The notes under the pieces: model-generated
The model's input: the letters and a program-made list of their open reading frames with translations, nothing else
What the model was told of the DNA's origin: nothing
Database searches by the model: none
Source: Mycobacterium sp. E787
GTDB taxonomy: Bacteria > Actinomycetota > Actinomycetes > Mycobacteriales > Mycobacteriaceae
DNA length: 64,000 nt
Reading direction: 5' to 3'
NCBI RefSeq assembly: GCF_001668725.1
Contig: NZ_LZKL01000033.1
Span: 124,001-188,000, forward strand
Shown: one piece after another, positions 24,931 through 34,869 of the stretch
How positions within the stretch are numbered: the stretch's first letter is position 1
Layout of the letters: every line of letters begins with the position of its first letter
Made by a program: the position numbers and the translations under genes

Positions 24931-25569
24931 CTAGCCATCGGGCGGCACCGCGCCCAATCCCTGCCGTATCAAGCGAAGATAGGCGTCCACGATCTCTTGC
25001 TCGTGCCGTATATCGGACACAAGGTCCTCCAGGAACCGCCGGGCACCGACGAGGAAGTGGGCCTGCGCGGCGATTTCGGCGTCATCCATCGGACGGACCG
25101 ACCCGTGCGCGATGCCGTCGCGCAGCCGCGCGGACAGCAGCTGAACCCAGGCGGTGACGCCTTCGCGGTACAACTCGGGCTCGAGAAACCTGATCTCGTC
25201 GACCAATCGGACGTGGGCCGGGTTGTGACGCACGTAATCGACGTAGGCGAGCACCTCGGCGCGGTGACGTTCGAAGAAATCGCCGGTGCGCTCGCCGCGT
25301 TGGCTTTCCAGGGTCGCCAGCCTCGCCGAAAAATCCGCCATCAGCTTGCGCATCGTCGCGCGCAACAGTTCGGCCCGGGAGCCGAAGTGGTAGTTCAGGT
25401 TCCCCACCGCCGTCTTCGCCCGTGCGGCGATGCCGGTCACCGACGCCCGATGCAGCCCGCGCTCGCTGGCCTCCGCGAGTGCGGCATCGAGAATCAACGC
25501 GCGCGTCCGGTGGCGCTTCGCGTATCCGCCCTGCGGCAGTCCAGTTTCCGTCTCACTCACCGCTGCCAT
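24931..25569 (-). CDS. TetR-family transcriptional regulator
   Basis: This 212-residue protein has an N-terminal helix-turn-helix: RTRALILDAALAEASERGLH, then ASVTGIAARAKTAVGNLNYH and FGSRAELL. The C-terminal portion has a TetR_C-like pattern with FFERHRAEVLAYVDYVRHN. It is the first gene of an operon with a cupin protein and an HSL esterase and is divergent from the acetyltransferase gene at 25714. An 11-base palindrome (25599-25609) lies 30 bp upstream, but whether it is the operator is uncertain. The effector is not known. Confidence 0.88.
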   Translation of the reverse strand: MAAVSETETGLPQGGYAKRHRTRALILDAALAEASERGLHRASVTGIAARAKTAVGNLNYHFGSRAELLRATMRKLMADFSARLATLESQRGERTGDFFERHRAEVLAYVDYVRHNPAHVRLVDEIRFLEPELYREGVTAWVQLLSARLRDGIAHGSVRPMDDAEIAAQAHFLVGARRFLEDLVSDIRHEQEIVDAYLRLIRQGLGAVPPDG

Positions 25570-25598
25570 CCCAAAATCCTGTATCAGTTTTCAAAATT

Positions 25599-25609
25599 CG
25601 GCAATGCCG
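25599..25609. promoter_or_regulatory. Short palindrome upstream of the TetR gene
   Basis: CGGCAATGCCG is a perfect 11-base palindrome in the 144-bp divergent gap between the TetR gene and the acetyltransferase gene, close to the TetR start. It may be an autoregulatory operator. It is too short to be sure. Confidence 0.3.
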
Positions 25610-25713
25610 GATGAAGTTTGAGGTGCTTTTCGCGACATTTCGTCATCTGACGTGCACCGACATGTCACAGCGTCGACGCCGAATAGCACAACGACTACGC
25701 GACGTTGTTTCCC

Positions 25714-26559
25714 ATGAGCATTGCTTCTGTCCTGATAGCCAGCGACAAGCCGGACGGCACGGCGACCGGCTCGGCCGGCCCGCGCTATTCGCTGTTGCTG
25801 TCCACCGACCCCAGCTCGATCGAGGCGGCGCAGCGGCTGCGCTACGACGTGTTCAGCAGCACACCCGGATTCACCCTGCCGGCCGGCGGCGCCGAGCACC
25901 TCGACGTCGACCGGTTCGACGAGCACTGCGACCACCTGCTGGTCCGCGACGACGACACCGGCGAGTTGGTGGGTTGTTACCGGATGCTGGCGCCCGCGGG
26001 CGCGATCGCGGCCGGGGGGCTTTACACCGCAACGGAATTCGACGTGCGCGCCTTCGACGCGCTGCGGCCGTCGCTGGTGGAGATGGGACGCGCCGTCGTC
26101 CGGGACGGCCACCGCAACGGCGGCGTGGTGCTGCTGATGTGGGCGGGCATCCTGGCCTACCTGGACCGCTACGGCTACGACTACGTGACCGGCTGCGTGT
26201 CGGTGCCCATCGGCGACGCATCCGACGGTGACGTGCCGGGCAGCCAGCTGCGCGGCGTCCGCGACTTCATCCTCAACCGGCACGCCGCGCCGCCGCGCTA
26301 CCGGGTGCGCCCCTACCGGCCGGTCCGCGTCGGCGGGCGGGACCTCGATGACATCCCCGCGCCGCCGCGCCCGGCGGTGCCGCCGCTGATGCGCGGCTAC
26401 CTGCGGCTGGGCGCCCAGGTCTGCGGCGAGCCCGCGCACGACCCGGACTTCGGGGTGGGTGACTTCTGCGTGCTGCTGGACAAGCGGCGCGCCGACACCC
26501 GATATCTGAAGCGGCTGCGGTCCGTCTCGGCGGCGGCCGACATGGTTGGCGGCGCCTGA
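25714..26559 (+). CDS. OlsB-like GNAT acyltransferase (Rv3027c-like)
   Basis: This 281-residue protein starts at ATG 25714 (MSIASVLIAS). Motifs YDVFSSTPGF, DHLLVRDDDTGELVGCYRML and LVEMGRAVVRDGHRNGGVVLLMWAG fit the hemolysin/OlsB-type N-acyltransferase family, which attaches a 3-hydroxyacyl chain to an amine such as ornithine. The next gene is an OlsA/PlsC-type O-acyltransferase, joined by a TGATG overlap. The pair therefore resembles a two-step aminolipid pathway. M. tuberculosis Rv3027c and Rv3026c are the syntenic pair. The amine used here is not shown by the sequence. Confidence 0.82.
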   Translation: MSIASVLIASDKPDGTATGSAGPRYSLLLSTDPSSIEAAQRLRYDVFSSTPGFTLPAGGAEHLDVDRFDEHCDHLLVRDDDTGELVGCYRMLAPAGAIAAGGLYTATEFDVRAFDALRPSLVEMGRAVVRDGHRNGGVVLLMWAGILAYLDRYGYDYVTGCVSVPIGDASDGDVPGSQLRGVRDFILNRHAAPPRYRVRPYRPVRVGGRDLDDIPAPPRPAVPPLMRGYLRLGAQVCGEPAHDPDFGVGDFCVLLDKRRADTRYLKRLRSVSAAADMVGGA

Positions 26560-27389
26560 TGAGCGCCCCCGCAGTCACCGACCACGCCTGGCTGCCCCGC
26601 GCGACCTGCGACAGCAGCTGTGTGCGGGTCGGGCCAGCCTCGGCGGGGTGGCGGGTGGTGCTGCGGGTGACGCTGCGCGTCATGCTGGCGGTGCTGCTGG
26701 TGTCGCTGGTGCCGCTGGCGCTGCTGCCGCTGCCGGGACAGGTGCGGGTGCAACGGTTTTGCTGCCGGGTGCTGCTGCGGTGCTTCGGTGTGCGGATCAG
26801 CGTTTCGGGCAGTCCGATCCGGAACCTGCGCGGGGTGCTGGTGGTCAGCCCCCACATGTCCTGGTTGGACGTGTTCGCCATCGGTTCGGTGCTGCCCGGG
26901 TCGTTCGTGGCCCGGGCCGATTTGTTCGGCGACCTCTCGGTGCGCCTGCTCAAGATCATTCCCATCGAACGCGCCGATCTGCGGCGGCTGCCCGGGGTGG
27001 TGCAGACCGTCGCCCACCGGCTGCGTGCGGGCCAGACCGTCGTGGCGTTTCCGGAGGGCACCACGTGGTGCGGGCTGGCCTGCGGGTCGTTCTATCCGGC
27101 GATGTTCCAGGCCGCGATCGACGCCGGTCGCCCGGTCCAGCCGCTCCGGTTGGCCTACCACCACGTCGACGGCTGCGTCTCGACCGCTCCGGCCTTCGTC
27201 GGCGACGACACCCTGTGGCGGTCGATGTGCCGGTTGCTGGCCGTGCGCCGCACCTGGGCGCACGTCCACGTGGAATCCCTGCAGCTGCCGGGCACCGACC
27301 GCCGCGCGCTGGCCCGCCGTTGCCAGTCGGCGGTGGGCGTAGGAGTGCCCCAGCGCCCGGGCCGGCGCCACGTGCTGGTGGCTTCCTAG
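26559..27389 (+). CDS. 1-acylglycerol-3-phosphate O-acyltransferase family (PlsC/OlsA-like, Rv3026c-like)
   Basis: This 276-residue protein has an N-terminal membrane segment (about residues 30-58, VLRVTLRVMLAVLLVSLVP) and the acyltransferase motifs H-x4-D in SPHMSWLDVF and FPEGTTW. The family esterifies lysophosphatidate or lyso-ornithine lipid with an acyl-CoA or acyl-ACP at the inner membrane. It is coupled by TGATG to the OlsB-like gene, which favours the lyso-aminolipid role. Rv3026c of M. tuberculosis is the positional equivalent. It is followed after 42 bp by iscS. Confidence 0.85.
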   Translation: MSAPAVTDHAWLPRATCDSSCVRVGPASAGWRVVLRVTLRVMLAVLLVSLVPLALLPLPGQVRVQRFCCRVLLRCFGVRISVSGSPIRNLRGVLVVSPHMSWLDVFAIGSVLPGSFVARADLFGDLSVRLLKIIPIERADLRRLPGVVQTVAHRLRAGQTVVAFPEGTTWCGLACGSFYPAMFQAAIDAGRPVQPLRLAYHHVDGCVSTAPAFVGDDTLWRSMCRLLAVRRTWAHVHVESLQLPGTDRRALARRCQSAVGVGVPQRPGRRHVLVAS

Positions 27390-27431
27390 CTTTAGGGCCC
27401 TTGCGGACCTGCAGGTATCGTGGGGCGCGTC

Positions 27432-28634
27432 ATGGTCTACCTGGATCACGCCGCCACCACCCCGATGCACCCCGCCGCCATCGAGGCGATGACGGCCGTG
27501 CTCGGCACGGTCGGCAACGCGTCGTCACTGCACACCAGCGGCCGGGCGGCGCGGCGGCGAATCGAGGAGTCCCGCGAGCTCATCGCCGACAAGCTGGGTG
27601 CGCGCCCGTCCGAGGTGATCTTCACCGCGGGCGGCACCGAGAGCGACAACCTGGCCGTCAAGGGCATCTACTGGGCCCGGCGCGGCGCCGATCCGCGGCG
27701 CCGGCGCATCATCACCAGTGCGGTCGAGCACCACGCCGTCCTGGACTCGGTGAACTGGCTCGTCGAGCACGAGGGCGCGGAGGTGACCTGGCTGCCCACC
27801 GCCGCCGACGGCTCGGTGTCGGCGGCCGCGCTGCGCGAGGCGCTGCAGGGCCACGACGACGTCGCGCTGGTATCGGTGATGTGGGCCAACAACGAGGTCG
27901 GTACCGTGCTGCCGGTGGGCGAACTCGCCGCGGTGGCGGCCGAATTCGGTGTTCCCATGCACAGCGACGCCGTGCAGGCGGTGGGGCAGCTGCCCGTCGA
28001 CTTCGCGGCCAGTGGGTTGTCGGCGATGAGCGTCGCCGCGCACAAGTTCGGCGGTCCGCCCGCCGTGGGGGCGTTGCTGCTGCGCCGCGACGTCGCCTGC
28101 GTGCCGCTGTCGCACGGCGGCGGCCAGGAACGCGACATCCGTTCCGGCACACCCGATGTCGCCGGTGCCGTCGGCATGGCTGCGGCCGCCCGGATCGCGG
28201 TGGACGGGCTGGAACCCAACGCCGCGCGGCTGCGGGCGCTGCGCGATCGCCTGGTCGAGGGGGTGCTGGCCGGCGTCGACGACGTCAGCCTCAACGGCGC
28301 CCGCGACCCGTCCCCCGCAAGCGGGAGGTACCCCCAGCGGCTGCCCGGCAACGCGCACTTCACCTTCCGCGGCTGCGAGGGTGACGCGCTGCTGATGCTG
28401 CTGGACGCCAACGGCATCGAGTGTTCGACCGGTTCGGCGTGCACCGCCGGTGTGGCGCAGCCCTCGCACGTGCTGACCGCGATGGGCGCCGACCCGGCGA
28501 GCGCACGCGGGTCGCTGCGACTTTCCTTGGGGCACAACAGCGTTGACGCCGACATCGACGCGGTGCTGCGGGTGCTGCCCGGCGCAGTGGACCGCGCCCG
28601 ACGCGCCGCGCTGGCCGCCGCGGGGGCGCCGTAA
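27432..28634 (+). CDS. iscS: Cysteine desulfurase (IscS/NifS family, Rv3025c-like)
   Basis: This 400-residue PLP enzyme starts at ATG 27432. [13 protein letters not shown] opens it, the PLP lysine is in [10 protein letters not shown], and the catalytic cysteine loop is [18 protein letters not shown]. It takes sulfur from cysteine for tRNA thiolation and Fe-S assembly. The next gene is mnmA, its usual sulfur acceptor partner, starting directly after the stop. Compared with M. tuberculosis IscS (393 residues) there is an extra segment of about eight residues, SPASGRYPQ (bases 28308-28336), encoded by a repeat-like sequence. A TATCGT hexamer lies ten bases before the ATG. Confidence 0.93.
   Translation: MVYLDHAATTPMHPAAIEAMTAVLGTVGNASSLHTSGRAARRRIEESRELIADKLGARPSEVIFTAGGTESDNLAVKGIYWARRGADPRRRRIITSAVEHHAVLDSVNWLVEHEGAEVTWLPTAADGSVSAAALREALQGHDDVALVSVMWANNEVGTVLPVGELAAVAAEFGVPMHSDAVQAVGQLPVDFAASGLSAMSVAAHKFGGPPAVGALLLRRDVACVPLSHGGGQERDIRSGTPDVAGAVGMAAAARIAVDGLEPNAARLRALRDRLVEGVLAGVDDVSLNGARDPSPASGRYPQRLPGNAHFTFRGCEGDALLMLLDANGIECSTGSACTAGVAQPSHVLTAMGADPASARGSLRLSLGHNSVDADIDAVLRVLPGAVDRARRAALAAAGAP
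28308..28336. repeat. Small GC-rich palindromic repeat unit inserted in iscS
   Basis: The bases run CCGTCCCCCGCAAGCGGGAG and then GTACCCCCAG. They contain CCCGC-AA-GCGGG, so the unit can form a hairpin. I recall similar GC-palindromes with GGTACC recurring in mycobacterial genomes. The segment corresponds to extra residues relative to the remembered M. tuberculosis protein and keeps the frame. Confidence 0.45.
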
Positions 28635-29723
28635 GTGAAAGTCCTCGCCGCGATGAGTGGCGGCGTCGACTCGTCGGTCGCCGCCGCCCGCATGGTCGAC
28701 GCCGGGCACGACGTGGTCGGCGTGCACCTGGCGCTCTCGTCGGCGCCGGGCACGTTGCGCACCGGCTCGCGGGGTTGCTGCTCGAAAGAAGACGCCTCCG
28801 ACGCGCGCCGGGTCGCCGACGTACTCGGAATCCCCTTCTACGTCTGGGATTTCGCGGAGCGGTTCAAGGCGGACGTGATCGACGATTTCGTCGAGTCCTA
28901 CGCCCGCGGGGAGACGCCGAACCCGTGCGTGCGGTGCAACCAGCGGATCAAGTTTTCGGCGCTGTCGGCGAAAGCCCTTGCGCTGGGCTTCGATACGGTG
29001 GCCACGGGCCACTATGCCCGGCTCTCGGGTGGGCGGCTGCGCCGAGCCGTCGACCGGGACAAGGATCAGTCCTACGTGCTGGCCGTGTTGACCGCCGAGC
29101 AGTTGCGCCACGCGGCGTTTCCGATCGGGGACACCCCCAAACCGCAGATCCGCGCCGAGGCCGCCCGTCGTGGCCTGGCCGTCGCCCAGAAACCCGACAG
29201 CCACGACATCTGCTTCATCCCGTCCGGGAACACCCGCGCCTTTCTGGGCGAGCGGATCGGGGTGCGCCCCGGCGCCGTCGTCGCCGCCGACGGCGCGGTG
29301 CTGGCCACCCACGACGGGGTGCACGGTTTCACCATCGGGCAGCGCAAGGGCCTGGGCATCGCCGGGCCGGGACCCGACGGCCGCCCGCGCTACGTGACCT
29401 CGATCGACGCCGAGACCGGGACGGTTCGGGTCGGCGAGGCGGCCGACCTCGACGTCCACGCGCTGGTCGGGCGGTCGCCGGTGTTCACGGCCGGCGCCGC
29501 GCCGCGCGGCCCCGTCGAGTGCGCGGTGCAGGTGCGGGCACACGGTGAAACGGCCGACGCGGTGGCCGAGCTGGTCGACGACGAGCTCGTCGTCCGGTTG
29601 CGGGCGCCGCTGCGCGGTGTCTCGCCCGGCCAGACGCTGGTGCTGTACCGGCGGGACCGCGACGGCGACGAGGTGCTCGGCAGCGCCACCATCGCCGGCA
29701 CGTCGGTTTCAAGGATTTCTTGA
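28635..29723 (+). CDS. mnmA: tRNA-specific 2-thiouridylase
   Basis: This 362-residue protein begins with GTG immediately after the iscS stop. The PP-loop [14 protein letters not shown] is at residues 7-20. The catalytic cysteines are in [14 protein letters not shown] and in [12 protein letters not shown], with GHYARL between. MnmA adds sulfur to U34 of tRNA-Lys, -Glu and -Gln using sulfur relayed from a cysteine desulfurase. Adjacency to iscS fits that relay. M. tuberculosis trmU/Rv3024c is the equivalent. Confidence 0.95.
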   Translation: MKVLAAMSGGVDSSVAAARMVDAGHDVVGVHLALSSAPGTLRTGSRGCCSKEDASDARRVADVLGIPFYVWDFAERFKADVIDDFVESYARGETPNPCVRCNQRIKFSALSAKALALGFDTVATGHYARLSGGRLRRAVDRDKDQSYVLAVLTAEQLRHAAFPIGDTPKPQIRAEAARRGLAVAQKPDSHDICFIPSGNTRAFLGERIGVRPGAVVAADGAVLATHDGVHGFTIGQRKGLGIAGPGPDGRPRYVTSIDAETGTVRVGEAADLDVHALVGRSPVFTAGAAPRGPVECAVQVRAHGETADAVAELVDDELVVRLRAPLRGVSPGQTLVLYRRDRDGDEVLGSATIAGTSVSRIS

Positions 29724-29783
29724 GGATCCGCCAAGGGCCGCGGCCGAACCTTTCCTGGACAGCGAGGAAAGGAACCAGCAGAC

Positions 29784-30068
29784 ATGTGCACACCCCAGGT
29801 CACCGCGCGCGAGATGCCGGGCGTTCGGACCAACGCCCTGGCCGTCGCGGCGTTCGTGCTCAGCCTGACGGGCATGTACGGCAGCCCGGCCGTCAGCGGC
29901 ATTCTTGCCGTGTTCGCGTTGCGCCAGGCCAGGCACCGCGACCAGAACGGTTTCGCGCTCGCCCTCGCCGCGGCGGCGGTCTCCGTGGCCTTCACGGCCT
30001 TGCACGTCGCGATGTGGATCCACTCCGGTCAGGCGAGTTTCGAGTTGTTCACGCCGACGCACTGGTGA
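29784..30068 (+). CDS. Small two-segment membrane protein (DUF4190-like)
   Basis: This 94-residue protein has a strong ribosome site (AGGAAAGGA) upstream. Two hydrophobic stretches, NALAVAAFVLSLTGMYGSPAVSGILAVFAL and GFALALAAAAVSVAFTALHVAMW, are joined by a basic loop RQARHRDQN. The pattern matches DUF4190-type membrane proteins of unknown role. In M. tuberculosis the corresponding place between trmU and lpqA is occupied by ESX and PE/PPE genes. A repeat copy follows the stop. Confidence 0.7.
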   Translation: MCTPQVTAREMPGVRTNALAVAAFVLSLTGMYGSPAVSGILAVFALRQARHRDQNGFALALAAAAVSVAFTALHVAMWIHSGQASFELFTPTHW

Positions 30069-30076
30069 GCTGACCC

Positions 30077-30113
30077 GATGGTGGCGACCCGCTTCGCCCG
30101 GCCGCGCCGCGCT
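30077..30113 (-). repeat. Dispersed mycobacterial repeat, inverted copy
   Basis: On the minus strand this reads AGCGCGGCGCGGCCGGGC, GAAGCGGGTCGCCACCATC. The same core occurs at 35607-35648 and, in tandem, at 53086-53214. It lies between two genes and just touches the lpqA stop codon. Confidence 0.6.
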
Positions 30114-30750
30114 AACCCGGCACGTTGGCGGCGATGTTCGTCATCACGATGTCGGACACCGATTGGGGAAAGCCGCAGAACGTGACCTCGACCATGGCCA
30201 CCGACAGCACCCGGTAATCGCGCCCGCATCCACCGGGCCCCAGGTGCAGCGAGTTGGCGTTGGCGTTCCAGTCGCCGACCAGCACCTGGCCCGAAGAGCC
30301 ACCCGCGCAGTTGCCGACGGCGGCCACCAGGGCGCCGAAGGCACGCCGCGCGGCATCGACATCCGGATAGGCCGCTGCGCCCTCGGAGATCAGGGCGCCA
30401 TCCGGCGGGTCCTGGAAGGTGGTCTTGTGGAACTCCTCGAGGTCGGGGCCGAACGTCGCCGTCTCGGCGTAGAGGAACCGGCATTCGGGCGGCGTGGTGT
30501 CGGCGAGGGCGTCGATGTCCACCGGGCGGCTGCCATCCATCGAGGGAATGATCGTCAGGTGCTCGCCGGCGCCGGTGATCGCGCGCATCCGGGGCTGGTC
30601 GAGCAGGATGGTGTCGACGTTCACGCCGTGCACCCCCTTGGCGGCCGGGCCGAATCCCGCGATCGCCGTGCCGTCCACCACGCGGGTGCACGCGGCCGTC
30701 AGCAGCACCGCTACGCACACCCAGTACAGTGGCCGCGCCGATTTCCCCAT
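30112..30750 (-). CDS. lpqA: Lipoprotein with PknH-like sensor domain (LpqA-like)
   Basis: This 212-residue protein starts at ATG 30750 with AGAAGG upstream. It has a signal peptide (KSARPLYWVCVAVLLTAAC) with lipobox LTAAC, so the mature N-terminal cysteine is C21. The exported part has a PknH_C-like pattern: GEHLTIIPSMDGSRPVDID, conserved CRFLY and CG(R)DYRV, and paired cysteines. It is the positional equivalent of Rv3016. The domain binds an unknown extracellular ligand. It is divergent from the MetE-like gene. Confidence 0.8.
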   Translation of the reverse strand: MGKSARPLYWVCVAVLLTAACTRVVDGTAIAGFGPAAKGVHGVNVDTILLDQPRMRAITGAGEHLTIIPSMDGSRPVDIDALADTTPPECRFLYAETATFGPDLEEFHKTTFQDPPDGALISEGAAAYPDVDAARRAFGALVAAVGNCAGGSSGQVLVGDWNANANSLHLGPGGCGRDYRVLSVAMVEVTFCGFPQSVSDIVMTNIAANVPG

Positions 30751-30824
30751 GAGCCGCACCCTTCTCGGGTTGAACCTACCTGTCCCGAACACCCCTGGCG
30801 ACCGGCGCGCGATACGACGTCGAA

Positions 30825-30830
30825 TACGGT
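30825..30830 (+). promoter_or_regulatory. -10 hexamer TACGGT, leaderless start of the MetE-like gene
   Basis: TACGGT is followed by six bases and GTG 30837. The spacing predicts transcription starting at the start codon. Confidence 0.5.
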
Positions 30831-30836
30831 TGGCCG

Positions 30837-31850
30837 GTGAGTGTTTTCGCGACCGCCAGTGGCATCGGGTCCTGGCCGGGCACCGCGGCCCGCCCGGCCG
30901 CCGAGGTCGTGGTCGGCGAGTTGGCGGACGCGCTGGCCCACGTCGTCGAGTTGCCCGCCAGGGGAGTGGGCGCCGACCTACTGGGCCGGGCCGGCGCGCT
31001 GCTGATCGACGTCGCCATCGACACGGTGCCGCGCGGCTACCGCATCGCCACCCGGCCCGGCGCGGTGACGCGCCGCGCGGTCAGCCTCCTCGACGAGGAC
31101 ATGGACGCGCTGGAGGAGGCCTGGGAGGCGGCGGGCTTGCGCGGCACCGGACGCGTGGTCAAGGTGCAGGCTCCGGGGCCGATCACGCTCGCCGCCGGGC
31201 TCGAGCTGGCCAACGGGCACCGGGCCATCACCGACCCCGGCGCCGTGCGCGACCTGGCGGCGTCGCTGGCCGAGGGCGTCGGCGCGCACCGCGCGGCGCT
31301 GGCCCGGCGGCTCGACACACCGGTGGTCGTGCAGTTCGACGAGCCGTCGCTGCCGTCGGCGCTGGGCGGGCGACTGACCGGGGTGACGGCGCTGAGCCCG
31401 GTCGCCGCGCTCGACGAGGCCGTCGCCGGCGCGCTGCTGGACACCTGCGCCGCGGGCGCGGGCGCCGAGGCGCTGTTGCACAGCTGCGGCCCCGGGCTGC
31501 CGTGGGATCTGTTGCGGCGCAGCGCGATCGGCGCCGTCTCGGTGGACGCGAGCACGCTGCGGGCGGCGGATCTGGACGGAGTCGCCGCGTTCGTCGAATC
31601 GGGTCGTGCCGTCATGCTCGGCGTCGTCGAGGCCGGCGCGCCGCAGCGTCGGCCCTCGGTCGAAGAGGTGGCCGCGGCCGTGGTTTCGGTGACCGATCGG
31701 CTGGGCTTCGGGCGTTCGGCGCTGCGCGATCGCATCGGCGTCACACCGACGTGCGGGCTGGCCTCGGCGACGCCCGAATGGGCCCGCGCGGCGATCGGGC
31801 TCGCCCGCAAGGCCGCCGAGGCGTTCGCGGAGGACCCCGACGCCATCTAG
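30837..31850 (+). CDS. MetE-like (core methionine synthase family) protein, Rv3015c-like
   Basis: This 337-residue protein starts at GTG 30837. It resembles the C-terminal TIM barrel of cobalamin-independent methionine synthase, but it is less than half the size of MetE. QFDEPSLPSALGG, LLHSCGPGLPWDLL, a late GVTPTCGLASATPEWAR and nearby acidic residues provide possible zinc ligands (H and C). Short MetE homologues use corrinoid-protein or other methyl donors; which donor applies here is unknown. It is the same length as M. tuberculosis Rv3015c, and ligA follows after the ArsR gene pair, as in the known synteny with an insertion. Confidence 0.8.
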   Translation: MSVFATASGIGSWPGTAARPAAEVVVGELADALAHVVELPARGVGADLLGRAGALLIDVAIDTVPRGYRIATRPGAVTRRAVSLLDEDMDALEEAWEAAGLRGTGRVVKVQAPGPITLAAGLELANGHRAITDPGAVRDLAASLAEGVGAHRAALARRLDTPVVVQFDEPSLPSALGGRLTGVTALSPVAALDEAVAGALLDTCAAGAGAEALLHSCGPGLPWDLLRRSAIGAVSVDASTLRAADLDGVAAFVESGRAVMLGVVEAGAPQRRPSVEEVAAAVVSVTDRLGFGRSALRDRIGVTPTCGLASATPEWARAAIGLARKAAEAFAEDPDAI

Positions 31851-31852
31851 TC

Positions 31853-31872
31853 ATGCAACCAGAAGGTTGCAT
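31853..31872. promoter_or_regulatory. Operator 1 for the ArsR/SRPBCC pair
   Basis: ATGCAACCAGAAGGTTGCAT is a perfect 20-base palindrome apart from the four central bases. It lies directly after the upstream stop codon and 46 bp (centre to centre) from a second copy. ArsR dimers bind such dyads, and the ArsR gene is in the operon. Confidence 0.7.
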
Positions 31873-31900
31873 TTTGCGCGCTGCCGTGATGGACTCATAC

Positions 31901-31916
31901 GCAACCAGGAGGTTGC
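31901..31916. promoter_or_regulatory. Operator 2 overlapping the ribosome binding site
   Basis: GCAACCAGGAGGTTGC repeats the operator 1 half-sites. Its centre is AGGAGG, the Shine-Dalgarno of the SRPBCC gene, six bases before ATG 31919. Protein binding or mRNA hairpin formation here would block expression at the same point. Confidence 0.65.
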
Positions 31917-31918
31917 AT

Positions 31919-32416
31919 ATGAGCACTGATCGCATCGAGAAGCAAGTCGTGTTGCGCGCGCCGCTGGACCGGGTGTGGCGGGCCATCACCGACGCCGAGG
32001 AGTTCGGTCGCTGGTTCGGGGTCCGCTTCGACGGGCCATTCGTGGCCGGCGAGTCCGTCACCGCGACCATCACCCCGACCACCGTCGACGAGCAGGTCGC
32101 CAAGCGCCAGGAGCCGCACGCCGGGGTGACGACAACGTGGCAGATCGTCGCCGTCGAACCGCGGCGGCGGTTCGCCTACCGCTGGCGTCCGTGCCCCGGC
32201 GACCCGGACCCCCAAGACGGCCAAGACCAGGAGCCCACCACGCTGGTCGAGTTCGTCCTCGCCGAGACGCCCGACGGCGTGCTGCTCACCATCACCGAAT
32301 CCGGCTTCGACGCCATCCCCGCGGCGCGTCGCTCGACGGCGTTCGAGTCCAACTCCGAGGGCTGGGCCATCCAAACCGACCTGGTGCGCAGGTATCTGGC
32401 GGACGCCCGCGTATGA
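31919..32416 (+). CDS. SRPBCC (AHSA1-type) domain protein
   Basis: This 165-residue protein opens with IEKQVVLRAPLDRVWRAITD, EEFGRWFGVRFDGPFVAG, the pattern of AHSA1/polyketide-cyclase SRPBCC proteins that form a hydrophobic ligand cavity. A LLTITESGFDAIP stretch near the C-terminus is typical. Ligand and activity are unknown. It is the first gene of a two-gene operon with an ArsR regulator (ATGA overlap), a common arrangement in actinobacteria. Two palindromes precede it. An ideal AGGAGG ribosome site confirms the start. Confidence 0.88.
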   Translation: MSTDRIEKQVVLRAPLDRVWRAITDAEEFGRWFGVRFDGPFVAGESVTATITPTTVDEQVAKRQEPHAGVTTTWQIVAVEPRRRFAYRWRPCPGDPDPQDGQDQEPTTLVEFVLAETPDGVLLTITESGFDAIPAARRSTAFESNSEGWAIQTDLVRRYLADARV

Positions 32417-32739
32417 ACGCGGTCGGGGCGCCGCTGTACCCCCTCTTCAGTGCGCTCGGGGACCCCAATCGGCTGCGGATCATCGTCCGGCTCTGCGACC
32501 TCGGTCCGAGCTCGACTTCGCAAGTCACCGAGGTCATTCCGGTCACCCGGCAGGCGGCCAGCAAGCACCTGCAGCTGCTGGAGAGGGCCGGGCTGGTCGC
32601 CAGCAGCCGACGGGGTCGCGAGCGCGTCTGGACCGTGCGGACCGAGCCGCTGGCCCAGGCCAGCGACTACCTCACGCAGTTGTCGCGCCGCTGGGACGCC
32701 GCGGTGGACCGGTTGCGGGCTTACGTGGAGGGGCAGTGA
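32413..32739 (+). CDS. ArsR-family transcriptional regulator
   Basis: This 108-residue protein starts at ATG 32413 in an ATGA overlap with the SRPBCC stop. It has the compact winged helix typical of ArsR: LFSALGDPNRLRIIVRL, then STSQVTEVIPVTRQAASKHL and QLLERAGLVASSRRGRERVW. There are no clustered cysteine metal ligands in helix alpha-3, so it is more like the SdpR or metal-independent group. It probably represses its own operon through the twin palindromes at 31853 and 31901. It ends 41 bp before ligA. Confidence 0.9.
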   Translation: MNAVGAPLYPLFSALGDPNRLRIIVRLCDLGPSSTSQVTEVIPVTRQAASKHLQLLERAGLVASSRRGRERVWTVRTEPLAQASDYLTQLSRRWDAAVDRLRAYVEGQ

Positions 32740-32768
32740 CGCGCCGGGGCCGTGTCGGCGTCCTCGGA

Positions 32769-34859
<2,091 letters not shown>

Positions 34860-34869
34860 CAGCCGGGGC

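Noticed and set aside
27525..29543. 672-residue minus-strand frame across iscS and mnmA
   Set aside because: It covers two clear enzymes on the plus strand and has the His/Arg/Gly-rich composition of antisense frames.
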